From NCBI GenBank assembly GCA_004154925.1, contig QJNS01000274.1, forward strand, positions 36,671 through 100,670: a stretch of 64,000 nucleotides of DNA. The letters run 5' to 3'. This DNA comes from Monosporascus cannonballus (taxonomy: Eukaryota; Ascomycota; Sordariomycetes; Xylariales). Both the position numbers and the translations under genes were made by a program. Below, piece by piece: positions 61,845 through 64,000 of this stretch (its first letter is position 1; the number at the start of each line of letters is the position of its first letter). The notes beneath the pieces were generated by a model. The model made no database searches. It worked only from the letters and a program-made list of their open reading frames with translations, and was not told the DNA's origin.

Positions 61845-63571
61845 ATGTTTACGATCATGTCGTCGCAGACTTTCTCCTCGTTTACGGTTGTTGCTTTCGT
61901 TCTTTTGACTTCAATCCTCATACTGCGCCAAAGACAGGCGTCAAGTGGGCAGCAGCCCGCGACAAAGCCGCACCCGTTACAGAGCGTGGCACCAGAGCAG
62001 CTCCCCAAATACATCCAAAGTCTTCTTGCCGAACTTCCCGGATGCGTCATCCTGCAGGCTGATGCTGCGGCCTTCCAGGAGGCCGTCGATTATTGCTGGG
62101 CTCAGCAAAATCGCGAGATTATCCCAGCGTGCATTGTTCGCCCTCGCAACACACAGCAGCTCAGCAAGGCTGTTATGATCTTGAAGCTAGAGCATGACAG
62201 CCGCAGCCATGCCGGGCCCCCAGCCGCAGGGTTTTTCACGGTCAGGAGCGGAGGTTCCAATCCAGGTCTCGGGGCGTCGACAGTGCAGGATGGCGTTGTG
62301 ATTGATCTCAGCATGTTCCGTGAGGTAACGCCCGCTATCGATGGATCCAGCGTGACCGTCGGAACGGGTGCTAAGTGGCTCGACGTATACCAGGCGCTAG
62401 AGAAGAAAGGACTGACTGTGATGGGAGGGAGAAGCCCGCCAGTCGGCGTCGGCGGGCTGGCCTTGCAAGGTAAGATTTTATTAATCCTGGATTAGTTGGG
62501 GGTTTGGGTTCAAATAATGGGCCGAGTACTGACAATGAAGCATCAAAAGGCGGGATATCATTCTACTCACCCAAGTTTGGTTTTGTCTGCTCCAATGTCC
62601 TGAGCTATGAAGTCGTACTCGCCAATGGAAATGTTGTGATTGCTTCGGCCTCGGAGCATCCGGAGCTATGGCGAGTATTGAAGGGCGGCTCCAACAACTT
62701 TGGCATCGTTACTCGTTTCACGCTGCGTAGCATGCCCTCCGCGCCTGTGTGGGTTGCGCGGATGATTGCACCGGCGGCGTTTCAGAAGGCAAAGGCACTG
62801 AAGGCTTTTCATGACCACATCAATCACGCGAGTTCTGGCCAGGGTGGGGGTTTTGATGAGAACGCCGCTGGTCCCATACTCTCCTTTGTCTATGTCCAGC
62901 GTCTTCCCCTGCAGCTCATCACCCTCCATCTTCTGTACACGGAGGCCCCGGATGACAAGAAGTGGCCGGTTTACTGGAGAACAACGGCCTTCCCCTCCCT
63001 GTGGAGCTTCCACCGCAGCAAGAAAGTCCAGAGCCATACAAGCGCCGTCGAACAGATCGGCCGTAGCGCACCAGCTGGCACCCGCCACATGCAGGGTACG
63101 ACAACTATCCGTAACCATGCCGAAACCATGAAGGCTGCCTACGACATATTCTGTCAGACTACGACCAAGCTGCGGCACGTGAAAGGCTTGTTGTTCCCCT
63201 TTACCTTTCAGGCAATTCTACCTGCTTGGATGAATAAGGGTGACCCGAATGTTCTCGGCCTCGAGGGTTGTACTGAGCCACTTATAATCCTCAATTGCTC
63301 CGTCACATGGGCCGAGGCTAAAGATGACGAATTGGTCCGGTCGACTATCCGCAACACCCTGGAGCAGATAGATGCGGCAGCAGCTGCTAGGCAATCGGAC
63401 CACCCGTACAGGTTCATGAACTATTGCATGGAGTTTCAGCGGCCTTATGAAGGTTGCAGTGAAGAAAACTTGAAGCTTATGCGAGAGGCTAGTCAGAAGT
63501 ATGACCCAGATGGCCTCTTCCAACGCGGAATCGCTGGTGGATTTAAGCTAGATATCAATCATAGGACATAG
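61845..63571 (+). CDS. BBE-like FAD-linked oxidoreductase
   Basis: 548 aa, exons 61,845-62,469 and 62,550-63,571; the intron is 80 nt (GTAAGA..TACTGAC..AAAAG, phase 1). Such enzymes oxidise alcohols, sugars or secondary metabolites with FAD and O2. The N-terminus (SFTVVAFVLLTSILIL) is a signal peptide or membrane anchor. The FAD-binding domain spans about 100-290: PACIVRPRNTQQLSKAV, FFTVRSGGSNPG, GVVIDLSMFREV, GLTVMGGR, GVGGLALQGGISFYS and LWRVLKGGSNNFGIVT. The C-terminal BBE motif MNYCMEFQRPYEGC..NL..M is followed by KYDPDGLFQRGI. The residue that normally carries covalent FAD (His in RSGGH) is Ser138. The start could also be ATG 61,857. It looks intact and lies 0.6 kb from the transposon block. 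Confidence 0.87.
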
Positions 63572-63886
63572 AAAATATGACCGGGGAATTCCTTGTAACT
63601 TGATTTATCTTGATCAAGCCAGCTGGCTAGGCTGCCACAACTAGGAAAGTTACTGAAAGAACTCATCTTCCTGGTGCTATAAATTCCATGGAATTACCTA
63701 AGAGCCGCGCTTGCCAGGATACCAGAGAAGGCTCGCTTTTATACTATGCTTGATAACCAATCTTGTGAGTTGGGTACCAGCCATCATCGAGTTAGGCCTC
63801 CTATAAGGTCCCGTCAGAACAAGAGGTAATAACGCAGTGACGGAACCTGTTACATATAGGGGGAGTCTGGTGGGGAAAACATCCTC
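63572..63886. other. 3' region of BBE-like gene
   Basis: No further coding sequence seen. It contains the presumed transcript end and spacer up to the tandem repeat. Confidence 0.5.
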
Positions 63887-64000
63887 TAGAAGGAATCGTA
63901 GAAGGAATAGTAGAAGGAATAGTAGAAGGAATAGTAGAAGGAATAGTAGAAGGAATAGTAGAAGGAATAGTAGAAGGAATAGTAGAAGGAATAGTAGAAG
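63887..64000. repeat. 12-bp tandem repeat (TAGAAGGAATAG), truncated by window end
   Basis: About 9.5 copies of a 12-bp unit. The first copy has one change (ATCG instead of ATAG); the following ones are identical as far as the window goes. Strongly purine-biased on this strand (AG-rich). The true length is unknown because the array runs off the edge. Confidence 0.95.

Noticed and set aside
1..64000. CRISPR arrays, bacterial operons or ribosome binding sites
   Set aside because: Introns, RIP and gene families show a eukaryotic fungal chromosome; the only regular array (63,887-64,000) has no spacers.

Overview
The window looks like a piece of a filamentous ascomycete (Pezizomycotina) chromosome with a 'two-speed' layout. 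Two AT-rich, gene-less blocks (about 1-19,730 and 41,800-61,350) enclose a GC-balanced gene island (about 19,740-41,800), and a second island begins at about 61,350. Evidence for a fungus: short introns (49-85 nt, one of 203 nt) with GTRNGT donors and CTRAC-type branch sites, a Zn2Cys6 regulator, an ApsB/Mto1 homologue, and transposons whose Gln codons have become TAG/TAA while CpG is kept and TpA dominates. That last pattern is typical of repeat-induced point mutation (RIP).

Left AT block: a copia-like integrase remnant (C1), an unassigned repeat, and two copies of one chromodomain Ty3/Gypsy family (A1, about 5,430-12,044; A2, 12,816-19,586). A2 sits inside a second copia-like copy (C2) and is flanked by a 5-bp ATATT duplication. 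Right AT block: a minus-strand fragment of family A (A3), a different Gypsy element (B) with readable gag, protease, RT and RNase H, a plus-strand family A copy (A4), a minus-strand copy with both LTRs (A5), and a lone LTR.

Gene island: a DUF1993 gene with a frameshift (21,452-22,098, +); a deoxyribose-phosphate aldolase pseudogene (about 22,320-23,027, -); a Zn2Cys6 regulator that lacks two zinc ligands (24,172-26,177, -); a DUF1479 Fe(II)/2-oxoglutarate oxygenase-like gene (26,770-28,375, +) divergent from it; a secreted GH5-X2-CBM46 glucanase in seven exons (29,681-31,948, +); a small Mrx7-like mitochondrial gene (about 32,619-33,073, -); and the microtubule-organising protein ApsB/Mto1 (34,139-39,044, +). 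The rest of the island, to 41,800, has no recognisable gene. The right island carries a BBE-like FAD oxidoreductase (61,845-63,571, +) and ends in a 12-bp tandem repeat that runs off the window.

Splice models were built by hand. Every call with exons keeps frame through the junctions given, except the Mrx7-like gene, whose 3' half is out of frame. Nothing here forms an obvious gene cluster. The only suggestive pairing is the regulator and the DUF1479 gene, which share a divergent promoter containing a TCGG-N6-CCGA palindrome. The island also holds several decaying genes next to RIP-affected DNA.
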